64,000 bases of DNA from Persicaria tinctoria (taxonomy: Eukaryota; Streptophyta; Magnoliopsida; Caryophyllales; Polygonaceae). Within the stretch, counting starts at the first letter, position 1; every line of letters begins with the position of its first letter. Both the position numbers and the translations under genes were made by a program. Shown in pieces: positions 22,001 to 32,446 of the stretch. The stretch is taken from positions 8,992,501 through 9,056,500 of the forward strand of contig JBANSL010000016.1 of the NCBI GenBank assembly GCA_037127255.1, given 5' to 3'. Below the pieces are notes generated by a model. It did not search any database. It was not told where the DNA came from and was given only the letters and a program-made list of their open reading frames with translations.

Positions 22001-24346
22001 GTGAGAAACAACATTGTGATCTTTCAGTGTCGTTCTTCACTCTGATAAAAAAAACATATTAGAGTGCAATGGAAAGCCGAACCTGTCAAATCACTGGCAT
22101 CTGCACTAAACTGAGCACAGCTCTCAGAGTTTGATACAGCTGAACCAGAACTTGATCTGTTGCTGGTGTCTTCATCTATGCTCTTTTGAAATCCCTGATT
22201 GTAGTCCAAAGTGCTCCTTCCGACAACAATCTTCTCATGACTTAGCTTTCTTTTGTTCAGCTTTTCGTCTCTCTTTTTCAGAGATATAGTCCTCACTTTT
22301 GAAACCCTGTGATCCTCATAATCATCCCCTTCGGCTCTGGCATGTATAGGGATATAATTAGCCAGTGTTCCCTTGGTTCTCCACCGTGATCCACATGCAT
22401 TGCAAAGTACAGGTTTTTCTGTAGGCCCGTTGCGCCAGAGTGGGGTACCTGTGACAGCACTCAATATCAGCAAGCGATCATAGGACAACAGCTTCAAACA
22501 AAAAGGTAGTGAGGATCAAAGTAAGAGCATACAAACATGGGGAACTTATCCAACATTCAAACATGCTTTGAAAAGCCCATACAGGAATAAATTGAAATAT
22601 TGGAAGTTTCTGGATCATATGCTATTCAGACCTAAGAAGATGTCTGACCTTGTATTTACGAGTAATAAGTAAACATCTGTCAAACATTACAGTGTTATAT
22701 CTACTTGTTGAGATCAACATAATCCATATTCTATGAGAAGTTAATGAGAAAGGATTACAAATTTACAATGGTATCCGGACAATCAGACACAACAACAACA
22801 ACAACAAAAATAACCTCTACTAAGCTCAGCTCAGCTCACACCTTCTAAAGCTTTTGTTATACAATTTGAGCACTTGAGTACACTACAAATTATAAAAGAC
22901 ACTGCCTTTTAGTTTATAAATTTAGTATCCAGCTTTAGAGAAAAAGGAAAGGAGAGAGACTATTAAACTTGTTTACAACCATTAACTCAAGATGCCAAAT
23001 AAGGACCTCAAAATTGACAAAGTTCCATATAAAACACAAGCCCCATCGAAAGATTGGAGATGAATGTGAGGGATTTGATGACATTGCTGACAGAAGCTTT
23101 AAAATATTATAGTACAACTACAAGGTTTTACTTCACACGTCATAATTGGAATTCAAGAAACAAGGTCAATGTAACTCTCCAAGAGTTAGTCGTTCAACAA
23201 CAGGACATCTAAGTTGTAAGCATGAAAGAGAAGATAAAAAGTAAGGGTGGGCCTGTTTATTGAATTAAACAAGAAAGTCCCAAGCAAATTCTACAGTAAG
23301 ATGCTCAATCAGATGTTAAATGAATGACTTAAGTGTCAAAGGAGCAAGTAAACAACATGTACGCCGGCAATGTAGTTCTTGCCAATGAGACAGTATACTT
23401 ATGGAAACAAGGTTTCACTGATTAGATAAGAAAATGAGGCACGGGAACTTTCAATGTGCGAGTTGTGATTGGGAAGAAAGGAAATAAAAATTAAATTTGA
23501 GCTTGGGCGCACGCCTATTATAAATGATTTGCCGCTACTCAGACTCGAACCTGCCCCTCAGGCATTTGCACATTTAGAATTAGCAACTTAATAACAAAGC
23601 TCAGGTTAGCCATCAACAATGAAACTCCTTCATTTACTGCTAATAAAGTCGATTAATATAGAATGTCATTTCAGGAGTGAAGGGTCCAGTTTATACATTC
23701 AAAGCATATTATCACTTATCAGCGCTAATAAGCAACTTACAATCGCCTTATATAAGCACGAAGCCTAAACCTGATACAACTCAGATCATCAAGATAACAC
23801 AAAGTTAACATGCATATGTTGAAGGCTATTTCCAACATTTCACAATGAGTACCACAATCCATGAATTCTCTTTAATTCTTCTTACAACAAGTAAAGGAAA
23901 ACAATCCATTAATTCTTAATGGAAGAAGAAGTGAATTTCTTAATCAGGTGCACTATCCCAGAAGAGTCAATGGTCAAGGCAATGGGGTTATTGAAAATGA
24001 TATGATTCCATAATTGTGTAAGCAAATCCTAATTTGAGATGGGGTTTGACATTTCAAGATCAAAGAATAAACAGAAAAGTTCTAAGAAACCTATCAAGAA
24101 ACCCTACTCTTCAAAACATTTCATAGAGTACAGGAAACCATTAAGGACCCCATGCTCTTGATTTCATTGGTCTGCCCAGCAAGTTCAAAATCAATCAGAA
24201 AAATTCTCAAAAGGCAGGAAGGCGAAAATTGAAATCAAAACACTTCATTTGGGTGGTCAAAATTTCTAGATGATGCAAATAAGAACTGAAGAGACCAATA
24301 ACTCACTTGTAACACCGCAGTGACAGCAAGGCCCTTGCTTTCCCAT
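19079..24346 (-). CDS. GATA transcription factor of the GATA26/27 type, with C-terminal ASXH/DEUBAD-like region
   Basis: Eight exons: 24307-24346, 22083-22448, 21045-21477, 20751-20823, 20319-20422, 19904-20090, 19690-19801 and 19079-19392. They total 1,629 bases, exactly 543 codons including the stop, so no frame damage is seen. The first two exons build the zinc finger: [13 protein letters not shown] joins to [20 protein letters not shown] and SRWRTKG, a C-X2-C-X18-C-X2-C GATA finger. A basic stretch rich in Lys/Arg ([18 protein letters not shown]) follows. The later exons carry a conserved region ([20 protein letters not shown], then [16 protein letters not shown]) and a helical part ([20 protein letters not shown]), which I take for the ASXH/DEUBAD region of GATA26/27. 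The protein is expected to be nuclear and to bind GATA sites. The exon 3 start at 21477 was chosen over 21493 because only it preserves the frame. The first intron is long (1.86 kb). Confidence 0.93.
23485..23595 (-). repeat. possible tRNA-derived SINE remnant in GATA intron 1
   Basis: On the minus strand, GGTTCGAGTCT (23551-23541) resembles a pol III B box and sits in a locally GC-richer patch within AT-rich intron DNA. No convincing A box or poly(A) tail was found, so this is a weak call. Confidence 0.25.
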
Positions 24347-25527
24347 TTTCTTCTTCTCCTTCCTCAATTAGAGATTGGAGGAAAAACTCAATTGCTATTA
24401 AATTTTTTTTGACAAAGCAAGAAGATTAAGCAACAATAATACACAAACTGCTCCTGTAAATCCAAAATTTGCAAAATATAATAGCTATGAAAAGAGGAAG
24501 AAACCCCAAAACAAATGAAAATAAAAATAGACCGTCAAAACCCCAGTTTAAGCCTTAAAAGTCCAATCAAAATAGAGAGAAAATTGACTGGAATTTGGCG
24601 AGGATTAAGATGGGTTTTGAAGCTGATAACCTATTGAATCCAATGGAAGGGGTTACAGACAAGTTGAGGAATCTTCAATAAAATGGTGGAAGGGGAAAGA
24701 TAGGTAGAAAGCCATAAAATAAGAAGAAGAAATTGAATGGGATGTGTTAATTTGTATCTCTCTCGCTTTGTCTTTGTCTCTTTTGCTGATTGTCTTTGTC
24801 TGAGTTGTATTGTATATGAAGCAAATGCTTAATGCCTCCCAACTTCTTCCCCATTAAAATTTCCTTCTTTGATTTTCTTGTTTAATTTTGATAATTATTA
24901 TTGTATATATAAATATTGTAAAACTACATCCGATCTAAAATACAAAGTGTTTAAGCATCGTAGCTGACGCCTCCAAAATTATTGCTTTTTTAATAATAAT
25001 AATAATAATAATAATAAAAGTGTGTAAGCGGAGTTAAAAATTATATAAATTATTATTTGTGACAATTAATAACTATTCATAAGTACATAGTATTAAATTG
25101 TAAAAAAAAAAATATGTTAAAAAGTCAATATAAAAGATTGACAATATTTCAAAACGATTATTGACAACATGAATTTCACTAAATTGCATCACATGTCCTT
25201 CTTATTTGTATAAAAAAATACAAATTGGACGACAAAACCTAATAAAGAGGATTAGATATTGGTTCTCCACATCTTTCACATCTCTCTCGTTCATATGTTG
25301 CGAGTCCTCATTTGGTATAGATAGAGATTTAAAAAAATCTGTCCGGTTTTGATTTAGATATATATGATTTAAATTTGAGAGTTTCAGGGTTTTCAAAATT
25401 ACAATTGAAATTGGTAGGTATTTGTGATTTTTATTTGATTGTTGTTAGTTTTTTTGTTAGGGATGTTGAATGATAAGTAAAAATAGTAATTGAAATGGAG
25501 AAAATGGCTTGATCTTTGTGATAAGGG
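24347..25527. promoter_or_regulatory. upstream region of the GATA gene
   Basis: The 5' leader and promoter of the GATA gene should lie here. A pyrimidine-rich CTCTCTCGCTTTGTCTTTG block occurs at about 24757-24780, and a weak TATA-like CATATACAATA (minus) at about 24810-24820. Further upstream there is a TAA microsatellite at about 24990-25018 and then AT-rich DNA with no gene. Confidence 0.35.
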
Positions 25528-25858
25528 TAGGCCTGTCCACAGGTCGGACCCGGCGGGTCACGGGTGAGAAACCCATGACCCGGACTTGGACCCGTGGGAA
25601 CTAGGAAGGCGGGTCGACGGGTCCAGGTGACCCGGCAGGTCACGGATTGACCCGCTAGGTCATCGGGTCGGATGATTTGTTTTAAAAAAACCATTTTAAA
25701 CCCTCCCCCAAATGGCCTTTAAAAAAAATGTCGATCCGACAGATCATTTTCTGAAAACCCTCAACTCTAATTCGAACCCATGCCCCGCTACGACTCGCGA
25801 CGTGCCTGACCCGGACCCGCCGGGTCACGGGTTGACCTGTGACCCGTGGACAGACTTA
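25528..25858. mobile_element. non-autonomous hAT element with GGGTCACGGG-type arms
   Basis: The ends TAGGCCTGTCCACAGGTC and (complement) TAAGTCTGTCCACGGGTC are flanked by an exact 8-bp duplication GATAAGGG (25520-25527 and 25859-25866). The arms hold GACCCGGCGGGTCACGGGT motifs in opposite directions. It belongs to the same style of hAT MITE as 8677-9099. Confidence 0.9.
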
Positions 25859-26597
25859 GATAAGGGTTGTTATTCGAAGCTAACTGCCGGGAATGGAGGC
25901 TTAATGTGGACTCATGAGGAGACCAAATCCAACCTAGGTGACCCTTAGTACATTTGTAATTTCCAAACCCTAGTACAATCTAATTATTTAAACTCGGCTA
26001 TATCAGCCAAACCTACATCTTAACTTCAACATCATTAGTCGAGGTTACTCATTTAGCCCATTCTATTGAGCTAAGCTTACTGATTTAGCTCAACGCAGTA
26101 ATTTGACATTAGTTTTTGATAGATCTAGCAATCAAAAATCATATTAAAGTTGTCGAAAACTATTCGAAAATATCAAAAACTACCAGAATAATAAAGTAAT
26201 CATGTCGATTTATTCTTCAATAGTAAAGTTGAACGAGTTGAGTATTTGGATAAACGTAGATAGAAAATAATCATTCTTATGTATTTTTATTGAGGTGAAC
26301 CTTATTATGTATTTGAGGTGAACCTTGGTTAAGGAAGTGGGTTTTAGTTGTTAGCCGAGCTTGGTTAGAAGTTTGTTAGAACTAGAGTTAGCAGCTTAGG
26401 TTCCTCTATAAATAGGTAGATGTATTGCTTTTTGTGTAAGTTTTGGTTAACAGAAATACAAAGAGAAAATTCCCAATTTCTTCTCTCCATTACAGATCTA
26501 GCACAGAGGTGATCGAGTACAAGGTGTACTTGATTGCTTGGTGTTGAGAACTCCAGATCTCGGAGTTCTTATAATTTTCAATAGCCTTACTCAAAGG
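25859..26597. repeat. repeat fragment with LTR-like promoter DNA
   Basis: GAAGCTAACTGCCG near 25876 recurs near 34680, showing a shared dispersed repeat. Around 26400-26420 the run CCTCTATAAATAGGTAGATG looks like a TATA box, followed by a CT-rich leader (TTCTTCTCTCCATTACAGATC). This is the kind of sequence found in the downstream half of a Copia LTR. No TG...CA pair with a target duplication could be fixed, so the element is not delimited. Confidence 0.35.
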
Positions 26598-28521
26598 CAG
26601 GGCCGGCCCATGGCCCGTGCCAAACGTGCCATCGCACGGGGCCTCAAAATTTGGTGGATCAAGTGGTAAAAGGTTGCCATTCTATCAATGTGTGCTGAGT
26701 TCAAACCTCAAAAATAGCCGCCCATTCCCTTTATTTTTTAACGGACTTTTTCCACAAAAAATTACATATAAAAAATAACGAAAACGAAACAGCAGCCCAT
26801 TTTGATATTTTCCAAAAAAAAATACAGCAACCCATCTTTTATTTTTTTGATGTCACAAACATTCAGCATCAATCATTTATGCTATTCTACCTCCAAAAAA
26901 AGAAAAAAAACTAAATGTAAGAAATCCATTCAACTTATTCAACCATTAGAATCGTCCCTTCAACCTCAAGGATTTCGATAGGTATCTAAAATACTAACTA
27001 TATTCTTTTGCAATCGTCCCTTCAGTTTTCCGATAGTAGTAGCCTAGTAAAAGTTTAGTTTTAGTTTTTTTTTTTGGTGTAAAAGTTTAGTTTTAGTTAA
27101 TGATTTTTTTTTTTGAAGCAAGATAAGAAATTCAGTTCTCTAGACAAGCCTAGAGAAACCGAGAGACCGGACAAGCCGGTGGATGGACTAACCATCATGT
27201 ACAACTGGAAGCAAATAACTGAAGAAAATGGCAGAAATGAAATTACAGAAGCAAATGACATAAATAAAACAAGGAACGTACAAGCCATCCTACATTGCAA
27301 AACACAAGCCAAAAGAAGAACGAAACGATCGGCCAAAGGGACAACGCACACAGCGAACTCTGGGGACCAGCGGACACCTCAGATTATGGACTCGAAGAGC
27401 CTTCGAATGTCAATCGCACGTCCACGACGTCATCGAACATGACACATCAATCAACGCTCACAAGAAGCTTGCATCACAACAAGAACAGCACAGTACACTA
27501 ACCCGCAAATTCAACCACAAACCACACCAATGCTCAATTAAACCCCAAGCACTCATCTCAACCCTCAAGGACGATAATAAAATCGTGGGCATGCTACCAC
27601 AAGGATAAGCCTTAATAGAGGCGATAAAAAACAAGACAAGGAAGACAAAAGAGCAATAATGAACCAGAAAGCGAATGAATGAGCGGACTACAACAATAAA
27701 AAAGGCTGGTGGCGTAGGAGGATTCCCCGAAGCACCGGCGGGTGGGCACGTCAAGAGAATAAGCCGTGGCTAACAACTAAGGACGACACCAAGCCAAGGA
27801 AGGTGCGGAGCCTGTCGGCTGGGAGAAGGCTGGAACCAAGTCGAGCTGAAGACGAAAAAGGCAACGGAACCACGGTATGTGGCGGTGGCAAGCCCCGACA
27901 TGCGGTGAGGCAAATAGGAAGGCGGTGGAGCCATGGTGGCTGCAAACCAGCGAGGAAAAGAGGGAATCAAAGAGCCAACACTCTCTAACTCCGACGGACC
28001 CAACCGTAGCAAATAGAACGGAGCAATGGCGGTGGAGCCGAGGAAGGCGGCCAGTGAGGCTGTAGGGGGCATGGTTGCGACTTACATAATCTTGTCTTAC
28101 AAGGGGAGAACATGGAGAACCGAGGAAGGTCGGTAGGGGGTGGTGGTGAGCCGAGGTCGACGACGGAACCAAGGATGAAGGTGCGCGGCGGCCGCGGCGT
28201 TGAGAAGACGAAGGCCCAAGGTTGATGACAGCGGGGGCAGGGAGGAGGCCGGGGCGGCGGTGACCGAGGCGGCGACAAACCGGGGTTCAAACGGAGGTGA
28301 TGGTGAGGAAGACTGGACGAGTGGCGGCGAAACAAAAACCTCTCAAAGAGAGCGTTTTATGGTCGGCTCATATAGTTAATGATTATTTGTAATAACCTTG
28401 CATCCATAAGAACATCTCTTTTGTTAGTGAATTTGGATTATTTTTTTCTCTTTAAATTAGTTAAAAAAAAGACCTCAACATCAAATTACACAAGGCCTCA
28501 AAGTATAACGGAACGGCCCTG
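26598..28521. mobile_element. hAT element interrupted by a LINE insertion
   Basis: The left end CAGGGCCGGCCCATGGC and the right end GGAACGGCCCTG are inverted. An exact 8-bp duplication CTCAAAGG (26590-26597 and 28522-28529) proves hAT-type insertion. Most of its length is an inserted LINE (27106-28372); without it the element is about 650 bp. Near 26660-26710 the motifs AGTGGTAAAAGG and GAGTTCAAACCTC resemble pol III A and B boxes, hinting that part of the body came from a SINE. Confidence 0.85.
27106..28372 (-). mobile_element. short LINE (L1-type) insertion with poly(A) tail
   Basis: On the minus strand the insertion ends in a poly(A) run (27106-27115 read as T on plus). It is flanked by a 12-bp duplication TAGTTAATGATT (27094-27105 and 28373-28384), as expected for target-primed reverse transcription. 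The 3' part on minus contains GGCTTGTCCGGTCTCTCGG and CTTGTCTAGAGAACTGAA. The 1.27-kb body has only proline/serine-rich open frames and no recognisable reverse transcriptase, so it is internally deleted or a non-autonomous derivative. Confidence 0.7.
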
Positions 28522-28610
28522 CTCAAAGGCAAAACAAACATCTTATGGATGAATGGAAGATTTCACATTTTGACCTATCTATGTCTTTGGTGGGAAACGA
28601 TTAATATATA

Positions 28611-28850
28611 CTCCCTCCGTTAAAAAATATAAGTCTTTTTAGGCTTAAAATTTTGTTTGAAATTATAAGTCCTTTTAGGTTTTCTAGGCATTGGGTTAAG
28701 AGAAAAATAACTTTTTGACTTGTTTAATGAAATGTTATTGGTTGTTAGTGGTTGTAGATAATTAATGAGGGGTATAAAAGTAATAAGTTTACGATTTTCT
28801 TAATTTTTGTGCAAATGTCTAAAAGGACTTATATTGTTAAAATGAGGTAG
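28611..28850. mobile_element. Stowaway-type MITE (Tc1/mariner)
   Basis: The left end CTCCCTCCGTTAAAAAATAT and the right end (complement) CTACCTCATTTTAACAATAT form an inverted repeat flanked by TA on both sides. CTCCCTCCGT is the signature start of plant Stowaway MITEs. Inner ends share ATAAGTCCTTTTAGG. It has no coding capacity. Confidence 0.85.
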
Positions 28851-28852
28851 TA

Positions 28853-29389
28853 ATTGTTAAGCCAATGGAATTAAAAGGGTATTGAGGGAATATTATTGCA
28901 TCATTCCTGTTGCATAAGGGCTTTAGGCAAGATGTCGGAATGGCTATTGACAAGTTAATTTCACCTAAATTGTCACAAGTCCTTTTCATTTTTTCCGAAC
29001 ACATTGCAAAAAGGCCCAAAACTCTCTTTTCCCGAATCGAAACCTAAATCTTTCGAACGAATTGTTTTGATCGAAAACAACCTAAAATCGATGAAATTAA
29101 TCAAAATATCAATTGATCGGCACACGAATGGGTCTATCGCTCACTTTACATGATTATCGAATTGCGATTTTTGGTCTTCGTTCGAAAAAACCGTCGAAGG
29201 AAGGAGCTCGGCAGATACAAACGAGGTTCATGAATAAGCTCGGCAGGTTTAGACGAGGTGAATAAGTAACCTCGGCGCATAAAAACGAAGTTATGATGGA
29301 GCCTCGTCTAGATTTTACGAGGTATATAATGACCATTTTGAAGATCTTGTCTGAAGCCCCATTGACATAAGCCGAGCTCAGTAAATAAC
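28853..29389. other. spacer with degenerate AGCTCGG units
   Basis: No gene is seen. From about 29190 the motifs AGCTCGGCA, CCTCGGCGCA and AACGAGGTT recur at irregular spacing, apparently decayed relatives of the 32-bp array that follows. Confidence 0.4.
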
Positions 29390-29560
29390 CTCGGCTTCTG
29401 TTGTTGAGGTTAAGGAAGAAGCTCGGCTTCTGTTGTTGAGCTTAATGAAGAAACTCGGCTTCTGTTGTTGAGTTTAATGAAGAAGCTCGGCTTCTGTTGT
29501 TGAGCTTAATGAAGAAGCTCAGCTTCTGTTGTTGAGGTTAATGAGGGAGCTCGGCTTCAT
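29390..29560. repeat. 32-bp tandem repeat array
   Basis: Five units and a partial sixth start at 29390, 29422, 29454, 29486, 29518 and 29550. The unit begins CTCGGCTTCTGTTGTTGAGC and continues TTAATGAAGAAG, with one to a few changes per copy. There is no coding or RNA structure that I recognise. Confidence 0.9.
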
Positions 29561-29633
29561 GACACGTAAAAATTCATTAAATTGTGTAGAGGTATGTGTG
29601 ATGGATCTTGTTATAATGCAAACTCATATGCTA

Positions 29634-30848
29634 ATGACTAAATCAGTTTAGAAAATGTTGTTTTCCCCACTTCTGATTGCAACTCTCAATGACTAAATCA
29701 ATATCATAACTTTATCCAAATAGTAAATTAGTTGTTCTTAAGCAGACATTAAACAAATTAATGCATATTTTAATATTTTATCTTACAGTAATTGTTTCAA
29801 GTGGCTACTTCCCACCTACTTTTATATAAATATATTGAGATTATTTATGATGAACTTTAACCGCTAAATTGTTATCAAATGTATAGTTTTCGTGCTTCAT
29901 ACTAATATTTATATTTAACACCACAAACATTATACAATTAACCTTTTTATTGCTTCTATTGATTCTGAAATTTAATTTATCGTCATTGTAATAAAGAAAG
30001 ATGATGTTTATTCAAATTAATATGATATATTATGATTTCTAATATTAATTTTAAAATGATTAAATTAAATAAATGAGTAATGTTAATCTAAAAAGGATAT
30101 TTCTAACTGATGAGAAAGCCTAAATTGACTAAATTACATCAAAATGATTACATTAATCTAAAAAGCAATGTTACATCAAAATGATTAAATTAAATAAATG
30201 AGTAATGTTAACCTAAATTGACTAAGTTGAGTTCAGACGATGGATGCAAATCATGGAAACCAATCAAAACATCAATCGGGTGAAGAAGATGTTGATGTAA
30301 GTTTTAATTTTATAGCAAGATTCAATTTTTATACCTTAATTTGTACGCCATATTGGTTGATCGGCCCTCCAATAACCAATTTTCCTTTTTAGATTAACAT
30401 TACTCATTTATTTAATTTAATCATTTTAAAATTAATATTAGAAATCATATATTATCATATTAATTTGAATAAACATCATCTTTCTTTATTACAATGACAA
30501 TAAATTAAATTTCAGAATCAATAGAAGCAAGAAAAAAGGTTAATTGTATAATGTTTGTGGTGTTAAATATAAATATTAGTATGAAGCACGAAAGACTATA
30601 CATTTGATAACAATTTAGCGGTTAAAGTTCATCATAAATAATCTCAATATATTTATACAAAAATAGGTGGGAAGTGGTCACTTGAAACAATTACTGTAAT
30701 ATAAAACATTAAAATATGCATTAATTTGTTTAATGTCTGTTTAAGAACAACTAATTTACTATTTGGATAAAGTTATGGTATTGATTTAGTCATTGAGAGT
30801 TGCAATCAGAAGTGGGGAAAATAACATTTTCTAAACTGATTTAGTCAT
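29634..30848. repeat. large inverted repeat, two arms of about 465 bp
   Basis: The left arm 29634-30097 starts ATGACTAAATCAGTTTAGAA and ends AATCTAAAAAGGA. The right arm 30383-30848 is its complement with only scattered differences. A 285-bp spacer (30098-30382) separates them and contains partial extra copies of the inner end (AATGAGTAATGTTAACCTAA). This could be a foldback transposon or a hairpin-RNA locus. There is no open frame of note. Confidence 0.85.
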
Positions 30849-30853
30849 ATGTA

Positions 30854-31125
30854 AGGGGGCTTGGTAGTTCTTTGCAAATGGAATTGTTTTAATGGACGAT
30901 TTTCAGTAATTATGAATATAAGAGGTGATTTAGGGTAATATGACATATGTAAGGGGGGTTTTATCCCATTTAACTTTAAACAAAATGGCAATTTTTGCAA
31001 TTAAACAAAAGTTTCGGCCAATTGCTGAAATATAAACAAAATAAAATGGCAATTTTTGTAATTAAACAAATGAAGGGTCAAATATTGTGAACGTAATTTA
31101 AAAGAGAGAGTGTTTGAACTTTGAA
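30854..31125. repeat. left flank of the duplicated kelch-like unit, copy A
   Basis: The run TAGTTCTTTGCAAATGGAAT, then TATAAGAGGTGATTTAGGG and GAAGGGTCAAATATTGTGAA, is repeated at 35043-35272 upstream of copy B. Together with the similar genes downstream, this marks the start of a tandem segmental duplication. Confidence 0.75.
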
Positions 31126-31169
31126 TTATGTGCGAACGTGTTAGATATATTAGAATTTAGAATTAGAAT

Positions 31170-31222
31170 GAGAGATAGATAGATAGATCGATCGATCGAT
31201 AGATAGATAGATAGATAGATGT
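31170..31222. repeat. GATA/GATC tetranucleotide microsatellite
   Basis: Runs of AGAT interrupted by a short GATC block. It is a simple repeat. Confidence 0.9.
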
Positions 31223-31379
31223 ATTAGATAGAATTGGGCCTATTTCAACTATGGGCTGGAGGCCCAATTCTAGTTATATAAATAGTTAGTAAAACTGAAT
31301 ACAAACTACAACTTTTCATTCTCAATTGGCAATCACCTTCAACCTAGAAATTTTGCTACGTGAACTTTTCATTCTCAAT

Positions 31380-31798
31380 CAGGGCTGGTATTCGAGTCGA
31401 ACGAGCCGAGTATTACTTGTTCATATTTACGAGCCGAGTATTACTTGTTCATATTTAGTTCATTTAGAATATGAACGAGCTCGAGCCGAGCCTAAATTTT
31501 GACTCGAGCTTAAAAATGTGCTCATATTCGGCTCGTTTAGGAAATGAGCGAGCTCGAGCCGAGCTTTTTTCGAGCTTTAGACAATTCTACTTGCTCATTA
31601 TACAATAACTTTAAGAAAATTTTATAAATTTCATAAAATTCGAGCTATTCGAGTTTAATTCGAACGAGCCGAGCTTTGGAACGAGCTTAAAAATGTGCTC
31701 ATACTCGGTTTGTTTAGAAAATGAACGAGCTCAAGTCGAGTTTTATACGAGCCGAACTCGAGCCGATCACGAGTAGCTTGTCTCACATAACACCGCTA
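31380..31798. mobile_element. non-autonomous hAT element with CGAGCCGAG-rich arms
   Basis: The ends CAGGGCTGGTATTCGAG and (complement) TAGCGGTGTTATGTGAG are flanked by an exact 8-bp duplication TTCTCAAT (31372-31379 and 31799-31806). Arms carry AACGAGCTCGAGCCGAG and its complement. It is the same family as the nested copy at 9634-10024. Confidence 0.85.
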
Positions 31799-32446
31799 TT
31801 CTCAATTGGTAAAACTGAATACAAACTACAACTTTTCATTCTCAATTACAGTTATTGTAACTGCTTCAAGTTCAAATATTGATTTTCAGAACGGAACAGG
31901 TGCTGGCGGAGATACGGTGGGGCTGCGACGACGACTTGTGGCCGAGACAACGACGGCGAGACAAGGCGGATCGACGGCGGTGCTGTGGAGGTTTTGCAGT
32001 GACGGATTCGACGACGGCGAGGCCTGGAAATTGGAATCGAGAGATTGAAAGGGCGACACCATGCTTATGAGTGTGGCAACGGTGCTTGCGATTCTTTAAG
32101 GTCTACATCATCGTCGATCGTTATATCGCCGCCGACGGCAAGGACTGCTGGAGTTTCGACATCGACGAGGCGCTTCTCTAAAATCTTCTCCGCTACGATA
32201 TACGGTCCATAGCTTCGGGTGCGCCTTCCCCTTTCCTTCCTCTCTAACCCTAACCTTTGAATTTCGCCTTTGAAGGCTTACATTGGACGATTGATTCGGT
32301 GATGAGAAATTGTTCAATTTGGTTGATATGATCATTGTTATAAATTCGTGAGTGTGGACATCTGATCTGAGTTGATTTGCAGTAATTTCGAATCCTCCGC
32401 AGATACTGCCAAATCCATCACACTCATCATTGCACCACCTTCAGCC

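Noticed and set aside
23541..23551. GGTTCGAGTCT as part of a tRNA gene
   Set aside because: No cloverleaf or A box can be drawn around it. At best it is a SINE remnant.
27770..28335. Several 60-130-codon frames on both strands inside the LINE
   Set aside because: Compositionally biased (Pro/Ser/His), overlapping in all frames, and without reverse transcriptase or endonuclease motifs.
29390..29560. Tandem array as a CRISPR array
   Set aside because: Units are directly adjacent with no unique spacers, and this is a plant nuclear sequence.
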